Shown here: one piece after another, positions 45,419-53,324 of the stretch
Numbering within the stretch: position 1 is the first letter of the stretch
Layout: the number at the start of each line of letters is the position of its first letter
Origin: Candidatus Marispirochaeta associata
Lineage (GTDB): Bacteria > Spirochaetota > Spirochaetia > JC444 > Marispirochaetaceae
NCBI GenBank assembly: GCA_001749745.1
Contig: JWTM01000101.1
Span: 1-64,000 of the forward strand
Reading direction: 5' to 3'
DNA: 64,000 nucleotides
Translations under genes and position numbers: made by a program
The notes under the pieces: generated by a model
Seen by the model: the letters and a program-made list of their open reading frames with translations, nothing else
Told to the model about the DNA's origin: nothing
Database searches by the model: none

Positions 45419-45739
45419 ATGAATATTGTACATCTCGAAGATGGAACAGAGGCCCTGAAAAACGATTCTGTTTCCGCTCAAAGACTGCTGTTGAAGGATG
45501 AAGTAGAAACCGTGCACCTGGAGATCGCCCCGGGCGGATCTCTGCCTGTACACACGACTCCGGTAGAAGTCTTCTTCTATGTGCTCGAAGGAAGAGGCGA
45601 GATAGAGATCGGTGATGAACGGCAGTCGGTGGAAGCCGACATGCTGATTGAGAGTCCGAAGGCGATACGCCATGGTCTTCACAATACCGGGAACGCTACC
45701 TTTCGTGTTTTGGTAGTAAAAACCCCGAGGCCTCGATGA
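45419..45739 (+). CDS. Cupin-domain protein
   Basis: A 106-residue single cupin: PGGSLPVHTTPVEVFFYVLE then GRGEIEIGDE form the first motif and IRHGLHNTGN the second, with His residues positioned for a metal. The usual first-motif H-x-H is reduced to one His plus Glu, so metal binding is probable but not certain. Its role with the split permease (which it overlaps by 4 bases) is unknown; sensing or scavenging of a small ligand is a guess. Separated from the barrel gene by 23 bases with an RBS (GAGGAG). Confidence 0.85.
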   Translation: MNIVHLEDGTEALKNDSVSAQRLLLKDEVETVHLEIAPGGSLPVHTTPVEVFFYVLEGRGEIEIGDERQSVEADMLIESPKAIRHGLHNTGNATFRVLVVKTPRPR

Positions 45740-46218
45740 GCCTCACCGCGCTGCTGATCAATGCATTAGCCGCCGCCGCTTTGGCGGCGGCTTTCATAAA
45801 AAACAGGCGGAGCGCCGTCAAGGCGTTGAAGATTGCCGGGAAGATGTTTGTCTCGCTGCTTCCAATGCTGCTGATAATCATTCTACTTATCGGGCTGCTA
45901 TTCGCATTTATTTCTACCGAAAGCCTTGAGGCCTTTCTCGGGGAGCAGTCGGGACCCATCGGGCTCATTTCAGCCGCCCTCCTTGGATCGATACTTCATA
46001 TTCCCGCACTGCTCGCCTTTCCCCTGGCGTCCTCGCTCATGGAGAAGGGGGCTGCGGTCGGGGTAATCGCCGCATTCATTACCACTCTAACGATGATCGG
46101 TATGGTAACTCTGCCCCTCGAGATATCGAGTATGGGGCGACGCTTTGCATTGATGCGGAATGGTCTCAGTTTCGCTGCGGCACTGATAATCTCAATTTTA
46201 ATCGGATGGTTCGTATGA
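45736..46218 (+). CDS. Split permease, N-half (COG0701/DUF318-like)
   Basis: A 160-residue integral membrane protein with about four helices (VKALKIAGKMFVSLLPMLLI; IGLISAALLGSILHIPALLAFP; GVIAAFITTLTMIGMVTLPL; AALIISILIGWFV). The pattern GxIxxxPxLxAFPLA...G is that of predicted permeases of the ArsP/DUF318 group, which normally are a single chain of about 300 residues with two such halves. Here the halves are separate genes. The start ATG overlaps the cupin stop (ATGA) and the end overlaps the next gene's ATGA. Substrate unknown. Confidence 0.75.
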   Translation: MSLTALLINALAAAALAAAFIKNRRSAVKALKIAGKMFVSLLPMLLIIILLIGLLFAFISTESLEAFLGEQSGPIGLISAALLGSILHIPALLAFPLASSLMEKGAAVGVIAAFITTLTMIGMVTLPLEISSMGRRFALMRNGLSFAAALIISILIGWFV

Positions 46219-46769
46219 AGAAATCTATAGAGAATTCCGTATACAAGAAAAGCCTAGGCCGCTGGATCCTGTCCATTCTGATTGTAGGCGTTACCGCGGT
46301 GCTGCTGTCCCTCCACCCGGGTGCCCGCGTACCCTTCGGTGAAACTATAGGCTCATACATAATGGAAATGGCGAGCATCTTCCCCGCTGTGCTGATCCTG
46401 ATGGGCCTTTTAACGGTATTTGTCTCCTCCGATTTTATCAGCCGTCACATGGGCCAAAATTCTGGGCTCCGTGGCTTTGCGGTTTCCCTGCTCCTCGGCA
46501 CCCTGCCTACGGGCCCCCTCTACGTAGCCTTTCCCCTAGCTGCGACCTTCCGGAAAAAAGGCGCGAGAATAGCCAACCTGGTGATTTTTCTTTCAGCTTG
46601 GGCTTGTATAAAGTTTCCTCAAGAGCTTGTAGAGCTACGCTTTTTAGGGCCCCGGTTTATGTTGAGCAGACTGATTCTAACTGTCGTCCTCGTGCTAGTG
46701 ATAGCGCTAGTCGTTGAGAAGTTCGATAAGAGAAGTCTACTGGGTTCTGAATCTGTGACAATTCCATAA
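46215..46769 (+). CDS. Split permease, C-half (COG0701/DUF318-like)
   Basis: A 184-residue membrane protein with the second half of the permease pattern: GLRGFAVSLLLGTLPTGPLY, VAFPLAATFRKKGARIANLV, then VIFLSAWACIKFPQELVELR. A Cys in SAWACIKFP recalls the conserved Cys of ArsP-like permeases, though not in an identical context. The ATG at 46215 shares the ATGA overlap with the N-half; another ATG at 46206 is in frame. It ends the seven-gene operon that begins with tetR (40411). Confidence 0.75.
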   Translation: MKKSIENSVYKKSLGRWILSILIVGVTAVLLSLHPGARVPFGETIGSYIMEMASIFPAVLILMGLLTVFVSSDFISRHMGQNSGLRGFAVSLLLGTLPTGPLYVAFPLAATFRKKGARIANLVIFLSAWACIKFPQELVELRFLGPRFMLSRLILTVVLVLVIALVVEKFDKRSLLGSESVTIP

Positions 46770-46800
46770 ACTGCAAGGCATAAGAGCACTTGTTCAGAGG

Positions 46801-47790
46801 ATGGCAGAACAGTACCATGCAAGTATGCAAAATGAGTACCGGCAGCGCCTAAATCGGGTAGTCGATTACATCGATACCCACCTGGAAGAGGAGCTCTCTC
46901 TGGCTCGATTGGCAGACGAGGCGAATTTCTCCAAGTATCATTTCCACCGCATCTTCTCCTCATCCATCGGCGAAACCCTCGGTGCCTACATTCAGCGGCT
47001 ACGGCTGGAACGGGCGGCCGGCTATTTAGGATCCGATCGGAACCGGACGGTTACCGAGATTGCCCTGGATCTCGGTTTTTCCAGTCCGGCGGTCTTCTCC
47101 CGGGCATTCCGGGACTATTTCGGGATGAGCCCCTCCCGGTGGCGCGACGGGGGCCATGCTGAGCATAGCAAGAATTGCAAACTCCAGAGCAACCGCTATC
47201 AACCACTGAGCAGCTATCGTCAAGCGACGCAGGTTAAATCCTCCTACACTCAACTCAAGAATCATGAATGGAGGATTTTTATGAAAACAGCACAGAACCA
47301 GTTGGAGTACACTGTTGCAGTGTCGGAGCAGCCCGAGAAGACCGTGGCCTACGTGCGGCACACCGGTCCTTATGCGGGGGACGAAGGTCTCTTCGAAGAG
47401 CTCTTCGGGCGCTTAATGCGCTGGGCCGGGCCGCGAAATCTCTTTGATCCCGAGAAGAGCGAGATGATCACCATCTACCACGACTCCCCGGAGATCACCG
47501 AAGAGGAGAAGCTCAGGATCAGCGTCTGTCTGACTGTACCGCCGAAGACGGAGGTCACAGGCGAGATAGGCAAGATGACCATGCCCGCCGGACGCTACGC
47601 CCGGGCCGAGTTCCTCTTAAGCCCTGAGCAGTACGGCGACGCCTGGAACAGCCTCTTCGCCGGCTGGCTCCCCGAGAGCGGCTACCAGTGCGCGGAAGGA
47701 CCCTGCTACGAGGTCTACCTCAATGATCCCAATGAACATCCCGAGGGTAAGCATCAGGTGGCGATCTGTCTGCCCGTGAAGCCGCTGTAG
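46801..47790 (+). CDS. AraC-family regulator fused to GyrI-like effector domain
   Basis: A 329-residue regulator. Residues 10-118 hold the two HTH units of the AraC/XylS family (LARLADEANFSKYHFHRIF and TEIALDLGFSSPAVFSRAFR, then FGMSPSRWR). Residues about 165-329 form the SoxS/Rob-type GyrI-like domain (EQPEKTVAYVRHTGPYAG; YEVYLNDPNEHPEGKHQVAI), which binds small hydrophobic or cationic molecules, so this is a Rob/MerR-like ligand-responsive activator. A 40-residue linker joins them. An alternative ATG is at 46828. It could control the operon upstream or the beta-barrel gene next; no binding site is evident. Confidence 0.9.
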   Translation: MAEQYHASMQNEYRQRLNRVVDYIDTHLEEELSLARLADEANFSKYHFHRIFSSSIGETLGAYIQRLRLERAAGYLGSDRNRTVTEIALDLGFSSPAVFSRAFRDYFGMSPSRWRDGGHAEHSKNCKLQSNRYQPLSSYRQATQVKSSYTQLKNHEWRIFMKTAQNQLEYTVAVSEQPEKTVAYVRHTGPYAGDEGLFEELFGRLMRWAGPRNLFDPEKSEMITIYHDSPEITEEEKLRISVCLTVPPKTEVTGEIGKMTMPAGRYARAEFLLSPEQYGDAWNSLFAGWLPESGYQCAEGPCYEVYLNDPNEHPEGKHQVAICLPVKPL

Positions 47791-47794
47791 GGTA

Positions 47795-47825
47795 TTCGCC
47801 GAGAGCGTAATCCCGGAAGTATACT
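47795..47825 (+). promoter_or_regulatory. Possible promoter of the 47832 barrel gene
   Basis: A TATACT (47820-47825) lies 6 bases before ATG 47832, with a weak -35 (TTCGCC, 47795-47800, 19-base spacer). It fits the leaderless layout seen elsewhere, though a GGAAG further upstream could serve as a poor RBS. Confidence 0.35.
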
Positions 47826-47831
47826 GTGATC

Positions 47832-48707
47832 ATGAATGCGTTCCGATTCAGGGCGGTAGCATTCCTTGCTTGTCTGTTGATGCTTCCGTTAGAAAGGGCT
47901 GCCGCCGTCGACTATCCGGACCCGCCGCGGGTGGTCGACCCTTACAATTCGGCGTCGGCCGAATCTCTGTCGACCGGTTTTCTGCCGGAGGTCGGCGGAC
48001 GTTTCAGCTATAACCATGCCCTGATACACCACTCTCCCGACGAGCTCTTCTATCTGCTCCTCGATACATGGGCTCTCTTGTATAACAGCGGACGCTATAC
48101 TATCGGCTATCGCTTCGGGTCCGTGCTAATGGCGGGTCCTGTGGCAGCTGAGGAGAGCGCCGCTTCCGTGGCTCGATTTTGGCTTAACGCCGTACAGTTC
48201 GAGTACGGGATCCATGCTGCCTTTCTCTTCGGAGATTCATGGAGTCTTCTCGGCGAGTATTCGCGACTCAGTCTGCATCCCCTGCGGAGTGCGTTCGGCG
48301 AGACCGCATACGACATCCTGAAGATGGGCGCGTCGCTGCCCGAGCTCCCCCTGGAGTGGGGCGGCGTCAACACCAGCTTTCGCGTCGGTTATCATACCCT
48401 GTTCCCCTTCTGGGAGAGCGTACTTCCCGAATATCGGGTGCGCTACAGCATGACCCCTCGAATCCGTTACGAAGGCCGGAGAGGGGCGCCGTTCTACCTC
48501 GAAATTGAGCCTAATCTGCTACTATTGGCCGACAATGGTGTCGGCTACGAGGTGTTCGGCGAGAGCGGACTTTCGCTAAAGGGTATAGACGGCAACATTG
48601 AACTCTACCTGTGGCTGCAGTTCAATGACGAGGCTGAGCTGCTCGATTCTGCGGGAAGCGCGAGCCGGCAGGTCGGGCTAGGGATCCGGATCGGATCCAA
48701 CTCTTAG
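47832..48707 (+). CDS. Signal-peptide beta-barrel protein, unknown family
   Basis: A 291-residue secreted protein with signal peptide (FRAVAFLACLLMLPLERAAA) and a body of alternating hydrophobic/aromatic strands (VGGRFSYNHALIHHSPDELF; YTIGYRFGSVLMAGP; RVGYHTLFPFWESVLPEYRV; GNIELYLWLQFNDEAEL). It may be an outer-membrane barrel, but its end (RIGSNS) lacks the terminal aromatic. No family recognised. It is preceded by a TATACT and followed by an efflux operon with its own promoter, so it is probably monocistronic. Confidence 0.6.
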   Translation: MNAFRFRAVAFLACLLMLPLERAAAVDYPDPPRVVDPYNSASAESLSTGFLPEVGGRFSYNHALIHHSPDELFYLLLDTWALLYNSGRYTIGYRFGSVLMAGPVAAEESAASVARFWLNAVQFEYGIHAAFLFGDSWSLLGEYSRLSLHPLRSAFGETAYDILKMGASLPELPLEWGGVNTSFRVGYHTLFPFWESVLPEYRVRYSMTPRIRYEGRRGAPFYLEIEPNLLLLADNGVGYEVFGESGLSLKGIDGNIELYLWLQFNDEAELLDSAGSASRQVGLGIRIGSNS

Positions 48708-48767
48708 ATCCTTAGTCTAGGCGGCTCCTCCTTCCTTTGCATATTCGTCCGGTATTTTAGATTCTTG

Positions 48768-48796
48768 TTGACAACTAATCGGTTAAACCTTATAGT
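48768..48796 (+). promoter_or_regulatory. Consensus promoter of the ABC exporter operon
   Basis: TTGACA (48768-48773), 17-base spacer, TATAGT (48791-48796). It is the best sigma-70-type match in the window. The 13-bp repeat array starts inside its spacer and runs past the start codon of tetR, so the regulator presumably blocks its own transcription. Confidence 0.8.
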
Positions 48797-48858
48797 TTAC
48801 CCAAGTGGTTAAATTGAATGGTTAACTAAAAGGGTTAAACCGTATGGTTAAAGAGCTT
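48781..48858. repeat. Phased 13-bp GGTTAA repeat array (operator of the exporter operon)
   Basis: GGTTAA occurs at 48781, 48807, 48820, 48833 and 48846, i.e. at exact multiples of 13 bp; the missing 48794 position reads AGTTTA. GGTTAAACC at 48781 and 48833 is a near-palindrome. The array covers the -10 box (48791-48796), RBS area and the first codons of tetR (ATG 48844). Six direct repeats at slightly over one helical turn suggest cooperative binding of several repressor dimers spiralling round the DNA. Confidence 0.82.
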
Positions 48859-49482
48859 GATCAACAGACCCAGCAGAAGATCCTCAGCGCGGCTCGGACA
48901 GTGATTATCCGGCATGGGAAGTCCGGGGCCAGGATGCAGGATATCGCCGACGAGGCGGGGGTTAACAAGGCCCTCCTCCACTACTATTTTCGGTCGAAGG
49001 ACAAGATCTATCGGGCGGTGCTGGATGAAGTCGTTCAGGATCTCTTCAGTACCCTGCTGGAGTCGATCGATCTGGAGGACCCTTTCGAGCGCATGCTCAA
49101 GAATTTTATCCGCGAGCATATCGGTGCAATCCAGAAGCATCAGGCTCTCTTTCAGTTCTTCTTTGCGGAGGTCTGGACCAATAAGGAGGAACTTGTGCCC
49201 CTTATTCGCGAGATGATGCAGACCAATCGCGGCCTCATCCCCGAACTCTTCTTCGCTCGCATCAATAAAGCCGTCTACCAGAAAGAGATCCGTGCCGTCG
49301 ATCCCTTCCACTTTCTGATGAACCTCCTCAGTCTGGATATCTTCTTCTTTATCTTCTCGCCGATGTTTTTCGACCTGGTTCAGATGCCCGAGGAGCAGCA
49401 GCAGAAAGTTACCGATGAGCGGGCGGGTCAGGTCTTCGATTTTATCTGGAACTCGATCCGTCCCGAGGAGGCGCCTCAATGA
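48844..49482 (+). CDS. TetR/AcrR (CecR-like) regulator of the exporter operon
   Basis: A 212-residue TetR family protein: KILSAARTVIIRHGKSGARM then IADEAGVNKALLHYYFRSKD give the HTH. Its C-terminal domain is of the type seen beside YbhGFSR-like exporters (CecR group), an inference from gene order. Start ATG 48844; an AAAAGGG about 9 bases upstream may act as RBS. It overlaps the outer-membrane protein gene by 4 bases (ATGA), so the regulator is made in step with the pump and likely represses it through the GGTTAA array. Confidence 0.9.
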   Translation: MVKELDQQTQQKILSAARTVIIRHGKSGARMQDIADEAGVNKALLHYYFRSKDKIYRAVLDEVVQDLFSTLLESIDLEDPFERMLKNFIREHIGAIQKHQALFQFFFAEVWTNKEELVPLIREMMQTNRGLIPELFFARINKAVYQKEIRAVDPFHFLMNLLSLDIFFFIFSPMFFDLVQMPEEQQQKVTDERAGQVFDFIWNSIRPEEAPQ

Positions 49483-50786
49483 AGCGTGTCGCTCTCATCC
49501 TGCTCCTTCTGGGAGTCGTTGCGTGTCTCTCGGCGGAGAGCTACACGGTGGAGGAGCTCTTCACCCGGGCGCTGCAGAACGACAGCGAACTTACCCGGCT
49601 TGAAGCCTTGAGCACCCAGGCTCTGACACGTATCCGCGATGCCCGGGGAAGCTTCCTGCCTCGACTGAAGACCGGTTTTACCGCCGCCTACACCTCCGAA
49701 CTGCCCGAGATGGAGCAGTCTACTCCCATGGGAACCCAGACAATCGAGGCGGGGGTAAAGGATACCTATGCCGCCTCCCTCTCCGCCAGCCAGCTCATCT
49801 TCGCCGGGTTCGCCCGCAGCGAGGCCCTGGCTCTAGCGGAGAATAACAGGGCGGCCTCCATCTACCGCAAAGAGCTCAGAGGGGAAGCCCTCCGTTTCGC
49901 GATCCTGCAAGCCTCATACGCCTATACCCTCTCGGACCTGGCCGTCGAATCCCTGAAGGCGAGTCTCGCGCGGCTGGAGATCAATCGAACCAGGATCGAA
50001 TCCTTCTTCCGCCAGGGACTCGCGTCCGAACTGGAAGTAGTCGAGGTGGAGGCCTCGATTACCGAGCTTGAGCTCAATCTGCGGGCCCAGGAAGCCGAGA
50101 AAACCGCCGCCCTGATCCGGCTCGAAGAGCTGAGCGGGCTTACCGGAATCCGGGAGGTGAGCATCGACGAGGAGTATCTCAAGGTTCCCGAGGAGCTCGG
50201 CCGTGATGCAGATCCTGCCCTCCTGAGCGCCAACGGCCGCTATCTCCTCTACGATTACCGGCTGAAAGGGCACGAGATCGATCGGCGGCTTGAAACCGGC
50301 GCCTTCTATCCCACGGTTAGAGCCTTCGGCGCCCTCAACTACGGCCGGCCGGGGGCCAACTTCTTCGACGACCAGTGGCAGTTCTACTACACCGGCGGGG
50401 TCGAACTATCCTTAGAACTCTACTCCGGCGGGACGCGACGGAACGCCCTGGACCGGAATGCGGCCGAGAAAGAGGCCACCTTAGCCGAGCGGGAGAAGCT
50501 TTTAAAAGAGCTTGTCTCCGCCGCCCGACGTTCGGAGGAGGCGCTCGTCTCTCTAAGCGATCAGTATCGCACCGCCGAGACCCTCTATCGGCAGAAGGAG
50601 CGGCGCTACCGGCTGGTTCAGCAGCTCTGGCAGGCGGGACAGAAGAGCAGTCTCGACTCCCTCGCTGCCGAGCAGGAGCTTACCGCGGCGGATATAACCC
50701 GCAGCAGCCTGAGGATCAGACTGCTCTCGACCTATCAAGAGTATCTACAGCTCATAAATCAGCCTCTCTGGGACGAGCTGAATTAG
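49479..50786 (+). CDS. TolC-like outer-membrane efflux protein
   Basis: A 435-residue protein: signal peptide (LILLLLGVVACLSAESYT), then the duplicated coiled-coil/strand pattern of outer-membrane factors, with long heptad-rich helices around 155-225 and 330-420 and strand segments such as FLPRLKTGFTAAYTSELP near 58 and FYPTVRAFGALNYG near 274. It is expected to form the trimeric outer-membrane tunnel of a tripartite exporter with the HlyD-like adaptor and ABC-2 pump downstream. ATG overlaps tetR by 4 bases. The gap to the adaptor gene is 17 bases. Confidence 0.88.
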   Translation: MKRVALILLLLGVVACLSAESYTVEELFTRALQNDSELTRLEALSTQALTRIRDARGSFLPRLKTGFTAAYTSELPEMEQSTPMGTQTIEAGVKDTYAASLSASQLIFAGFARSEALALAENNRAASIYRKELRGEALRFAILQASYAYTLSDLAVESLKASLARLEINRTRIESFFRQGLASELEVVEVEASITELELNLRAQEAEKTAALIRLEELSGLTGIREVSIDEEYLKVPEELGRDADPALLSANGRYLLYDYRLKGHEIDRRLETGAFYPTVRAFGALNYGRPGANFFDDQWQFYYTGGVELSLELYSGGTRRNALDRNAAEKEATLAEREKLLKELVSAARRSEEALVSLSDQYRTAETLYRQKERRYRLVQQLWQAGQKSSLDSLAAEQELTAADITRSSLRIRLLSTYQEYLQLINQPLWDELN

Positions 50787-50803
50787 AGAGCGAGGAGAAG
50801 CCC

Positions 50804-51685
50804 ATGAAACGCTCAAGAATAATCACCCGTGCACTAGTTACCATCCCCCTGCTGTTTCTGATCTCATGCGGGGAGTCTGATCAGGGCGGAAGCTTCACCG
50901 GTCTGGTGGAGGGGCGGGTCTACTCCCTCGCATCACCGGTAAGCGACAGGCTTGCCGAGCTCTCCGTAGCGGAGGGCGATGCCGTAGCCGTCGGCGAGAG
51001 CGTCGGCCGGATCGACTCCTCGGCCCTGGAGCTCCAGCGGAAGGCTCTGGGAGCCAAGGCGGCGCAACTCGATCTGCAGCTTCAGGAGCTGAGGCTCAAT
51101 AGCGCTCAGGTGGAGGATACCCGGGACTTCTACCTGGATACCTACCGCAAGAATCTGGAGCTTCTCAAGGTTCAGGCGGTCTCCGACCAGAGCGTTCGGG
51201 ACCTGAAACTGAACGCCGATAAGTGGGAGCGGGAGCTCGCTACCCTCCGGCTCAAACAGGAGTCCCTGCTTCGCCAGCAGGAGGAGATCGGCTACAAACT
51301 GGACGAGATGGATCTGATGATCGACAAGGCGCGCATCACCAGTCCCGTCGCCGGCTATGTGGACCGGGTCTACTTCGAGTTAGGGGAGTACGTTCCCGCC
51401 CTGCGCCCCGTGGTCGAACTCGTCAACCTGGAGAAGGTCTGGTGCTATCTCTATCTCGGGGAGGAGCAGATCGGGGCCCTCTCCCCCGGGCAGGCGCTCG
51501 AGGCCTCATCCGGGGAGCACCGCTTTGCGGCCCGGGTGGAGCATATCAACTCCCGGGCGGAGTTCACCCCCAGCGAGGTTTTAACCGACGAAAACCGGGC
51601 CGCCTTAGCCTATGCGGTGCGGGTGGGCATCGAGAATCCCGACGGAATCCTGAAGATCGGGATGCCCGTCGAAATCAACTGGTAG
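50804..51685 (+). CDS. HlyD-family membrane-fusion adaptor, lipoprotein type
   Basis: A 293-residue adaptor with lipobox LISC (C22), a lipoyl-like half-motif (GRVYSLASPVSDRLAELSVA), a helical hairpin of about 120 residues rich in L/Q/E, and the second lipoyl half ITSPVAGYVDRVYFELGEYV near 181. It bridges the inner-membrane ABC-2 pump and the TolC-like tunnel. The ATG at 50804 (GAGGAGAAG RBS) is chosen over a longer reading starting at 50375, which lies inside the TolC-like gene in another frame. The neighbour ATPase starts 8 bases on. Confidence 0.9.
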   Translation: MKRSRIITRALVTIPLLFLISCGESDQGGSFTGLVEGRVYSLASPVSDRLAELSVAEGDAVAVGESVGRIDSSALELQRKALGAKAAQLDLQLQELRLNSAQVEDTRDFYLDTYRKNLELLKVQAVSDQSVRDLKLNADKWERELATLRLKQESLLRQQEEIGYKLDEMDLMIDKARITSPVAGYVDRVYFELGEYVPALRPVVELVNLEKVWCYLYLGEEQIGALSPGQALEASSGEHRFAARVEHINSRAEFTPSEVLTDENRAALAYAVRVGIENPDGILKIGMPVEINW

Positions 51686-51693
51686 GCATTACC

Positions 51694-52593
51694 ATGGGTT
51701 CCCCGGTTATAGAATCTGCAGAACTGACCAAATCCTACGGATCGACGACCGCCCTGCGGGGCGTCTCCATCCAGGCCCTCCCCGGCGAGATTACCGGCAT
51801 GATCGGTCCCGACGGCGCCGGTAAGTCGAGTTTCATGAAGATCCTCCTGGGACTGCTGCGGCGGGATGACGGGGATCTGAAACTCTTCGGCGGCGATCCG
51901 GGAAGAGACAGGGAGATCGTTCGTAACCGGGTCGGCTACATGCCCGAGATTTTTTCGCTCTACACCGATCTCAGCGTAGAGGAAAACCTGCGCTTCTCCT
52001 TCCGGATCCACCGGGGCGATCCGGCTGCCTTCCAGGCCAAGCGCGACCGGCTCTACCGCTTCAACCGACTACAGGCCTTCAGCGCCGCCCGGGCCGGGAC
52101 CCTCTCCGGCGGGATGAAGCAGAAGCTCGCCCTCTCCTGCGCACTGATGCACGACCCCGAGCTCCTGGTGCTGGACGAACCGACCACCGGGGTCGACCCC
52201 TTGAGCCGGGGGGAGTTCTGGAGCATGCTCAAGGAGCTGAAAGCCTCCGGCATGGCGATTCTCGTCTCCACCCCCTACATGGAGGAGGCCCTGCAGTGCG
52301 ACCGGATCTATCTGATGAACCGCGGCGAGGTCTTAGCCGCGGGGGAGCCCCGGCGCTTGATCGCCGAGTTTCCCGGCACCATCCTCGAGTTTGAGGAACA
52401 GACCGAATCGCCCCAGGACTTAAGGCGCAGACTCCACCGGGAGTATCCCGACTATCCGGTCTACCTGGCCGGGCGTCGGGTCCACCTGAGTCTCCCCGGG
52501 GATCAGCCTCCCGAGGGCTTCGGCGGCCGGACGGTCGAGCCGGACCTGGAGGATCTCTTCCTAAGCCGTATTCTCGCATCGGAGTCCGCATGA
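51694..52593 (+). CDS. ABC exporter ATPase 1
   Basis: A 299-residue ATPase: Walker A GPDGAGKSSFMK near 38 (the usual N replaced by D in GxNGAGK), Q-loop region, signature LSGGMKQKLALSCALM near 135, Walker B LLVLDEPTTGVDP near 156, plus an extra 80-residue C-terminal domain. It matches YbhF-like/drug-type exporters; the two ATPases resemble the two NBDs that YbhF carries in one chain. Its C-terminal end overlaps the ATPase 2 ATG by 4 bases. The ATG at 51694 is preferred; a longer frame from 51223 is out of register with the adaptor. Confidence 0.92.
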   Translation: MGSPVIESAELTKSYGSTTALRGVSIQALPGEITGMIGPDGAGKSSFMKILLGLLRRDDGDLKLFGGDPGRDREIVRNRVGYMPEIFSLYTDLSVEENLRFSFRIHRGDPAAFQAKRDRLYRFNRLQAFSAARAGTLSGGMKQKLALSCALMHDPELLVLDEPTTGVDPLSRGEFWSMLKELKASGMAILVSTPYMEEALQCDRIYLMNRGEVLAAGEPRRLIAEFPGTILEFEEQTESPQDLRRRLHREYPDYPVYLAGRRVHLSLPGDQPPEGFGGRTVEPDLEDLFLSRILASESA

Positions 52594-53324
52594 TCAGCAT
52601 CGAGCATCTTACCAAGCAGTTCGGCCGGTTCACCGCGGTGGATGATCTCTCCTTTAGTGTAGAGCCCGGCGAGGTCTTCGGCTTCCTCGGGGCCAACGGC
52701 GCCGGCAAGACGACCACCATCCGTATGATGTGCGGCCTCCTCAAGCCTACGGCAGGGGAGATCCTGATGGATGGTCTCTCGGTCTCCCGCGTTCCGGAGC
52801 AGGTCAAACGACGCATCGGCTATATGTCTCAACGCTTCTCCCTCTACGGCGACTTGAGTCCCGGGGAGAACATCGACTTCTTCGGGAGCGTCTACGGCGT
52901 CCCTCCGGCCAGGCTGGAAGAGGAGAAGAAGCGGGTTCGTCGTGAGCTGGGGATCGATGCAGGCCGCCGGGGCGGTCCGGCCTCGGAGCTCCCCTTAGGC
53001 TTCAAGCAGCGCCTGGGTCTGGCCTGCGCCCTGCTGCATGCGCCGCCGATTATCGTACTCGATGAACCCACCTCCGGGGTCGATCCCGTCGGCCGGCGGG
53101 AGTTCTGGGAGGAGATCTACGACCTCTCCTCGGCGGGACGCACCGTGCTGGTAACGACCCACTTCATGGACGAGGCCGAATACTGCGACCGGATCGCCAT
53201 CATGAGCGCCGGCCGGCTGATCGAGCTGGATACGCCTGCGGCCGTCAAGGCGAAGTACCGCAGCGAGAGTCTGAACGAAGCCTTTATCGCGGCGGTCGCC
53301 GCCGACAGAGGGGAGGAGGTCTAG
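52590..53324 (+). CDS. ABC exporter ATPase 2 (atypical signature motif)
   Basis: A 244-residue ATPase: Walker A GANGAGKTTTIRM near 36, Walker B IIVLDEPTSGVDP near 153, H-loop VLVTTHFMDEAEYC near 189. The ABC signature, normally LSGGQ, reads LPLGFKQRL near 133, so this half may be catalytically degenerate and pair with the intact signature of ATPase 1. It overlaps ATPase 1 by 4 bases and its stop abuts the first permease ATG. Confidence 0.93.
   Translation: MISIEHLTKQFGRFTAVDDLSFSVEPGEVFGFLGANGAGKTTTIRMMCGLLKPTAGEILMDGLSVSRVPEQVKRRIGYMSQRFSLYGDLSPGENIDFFGSVYGVPPARLEEEKKRVRRELGIDAGRRGGPASELPLGFKQRLGLACALLHAPPIIVLDEPTSGVDPVGRREFWEEIYDLSSAGRTVLVTTHFMDEAEYCDRIAIMSAGRLIELDTPAAVKAKYRSESLNEAFIAAVAADRGEEV

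Noticed and set aside
48844..49482. 13-bp repeats as plasmid iterons for replication
   Set aside because: They coincide with a promoter and tetR start and there is no Rep gene; operator function explains them better.
50375..50803. N-terminal extension of the HlyD-like protein by 143 residues
   Set aside because: It overlaps the TolC-like gene in another frame and lacks a leader; the lipoprotein start at 50804 with an RBS is far better.
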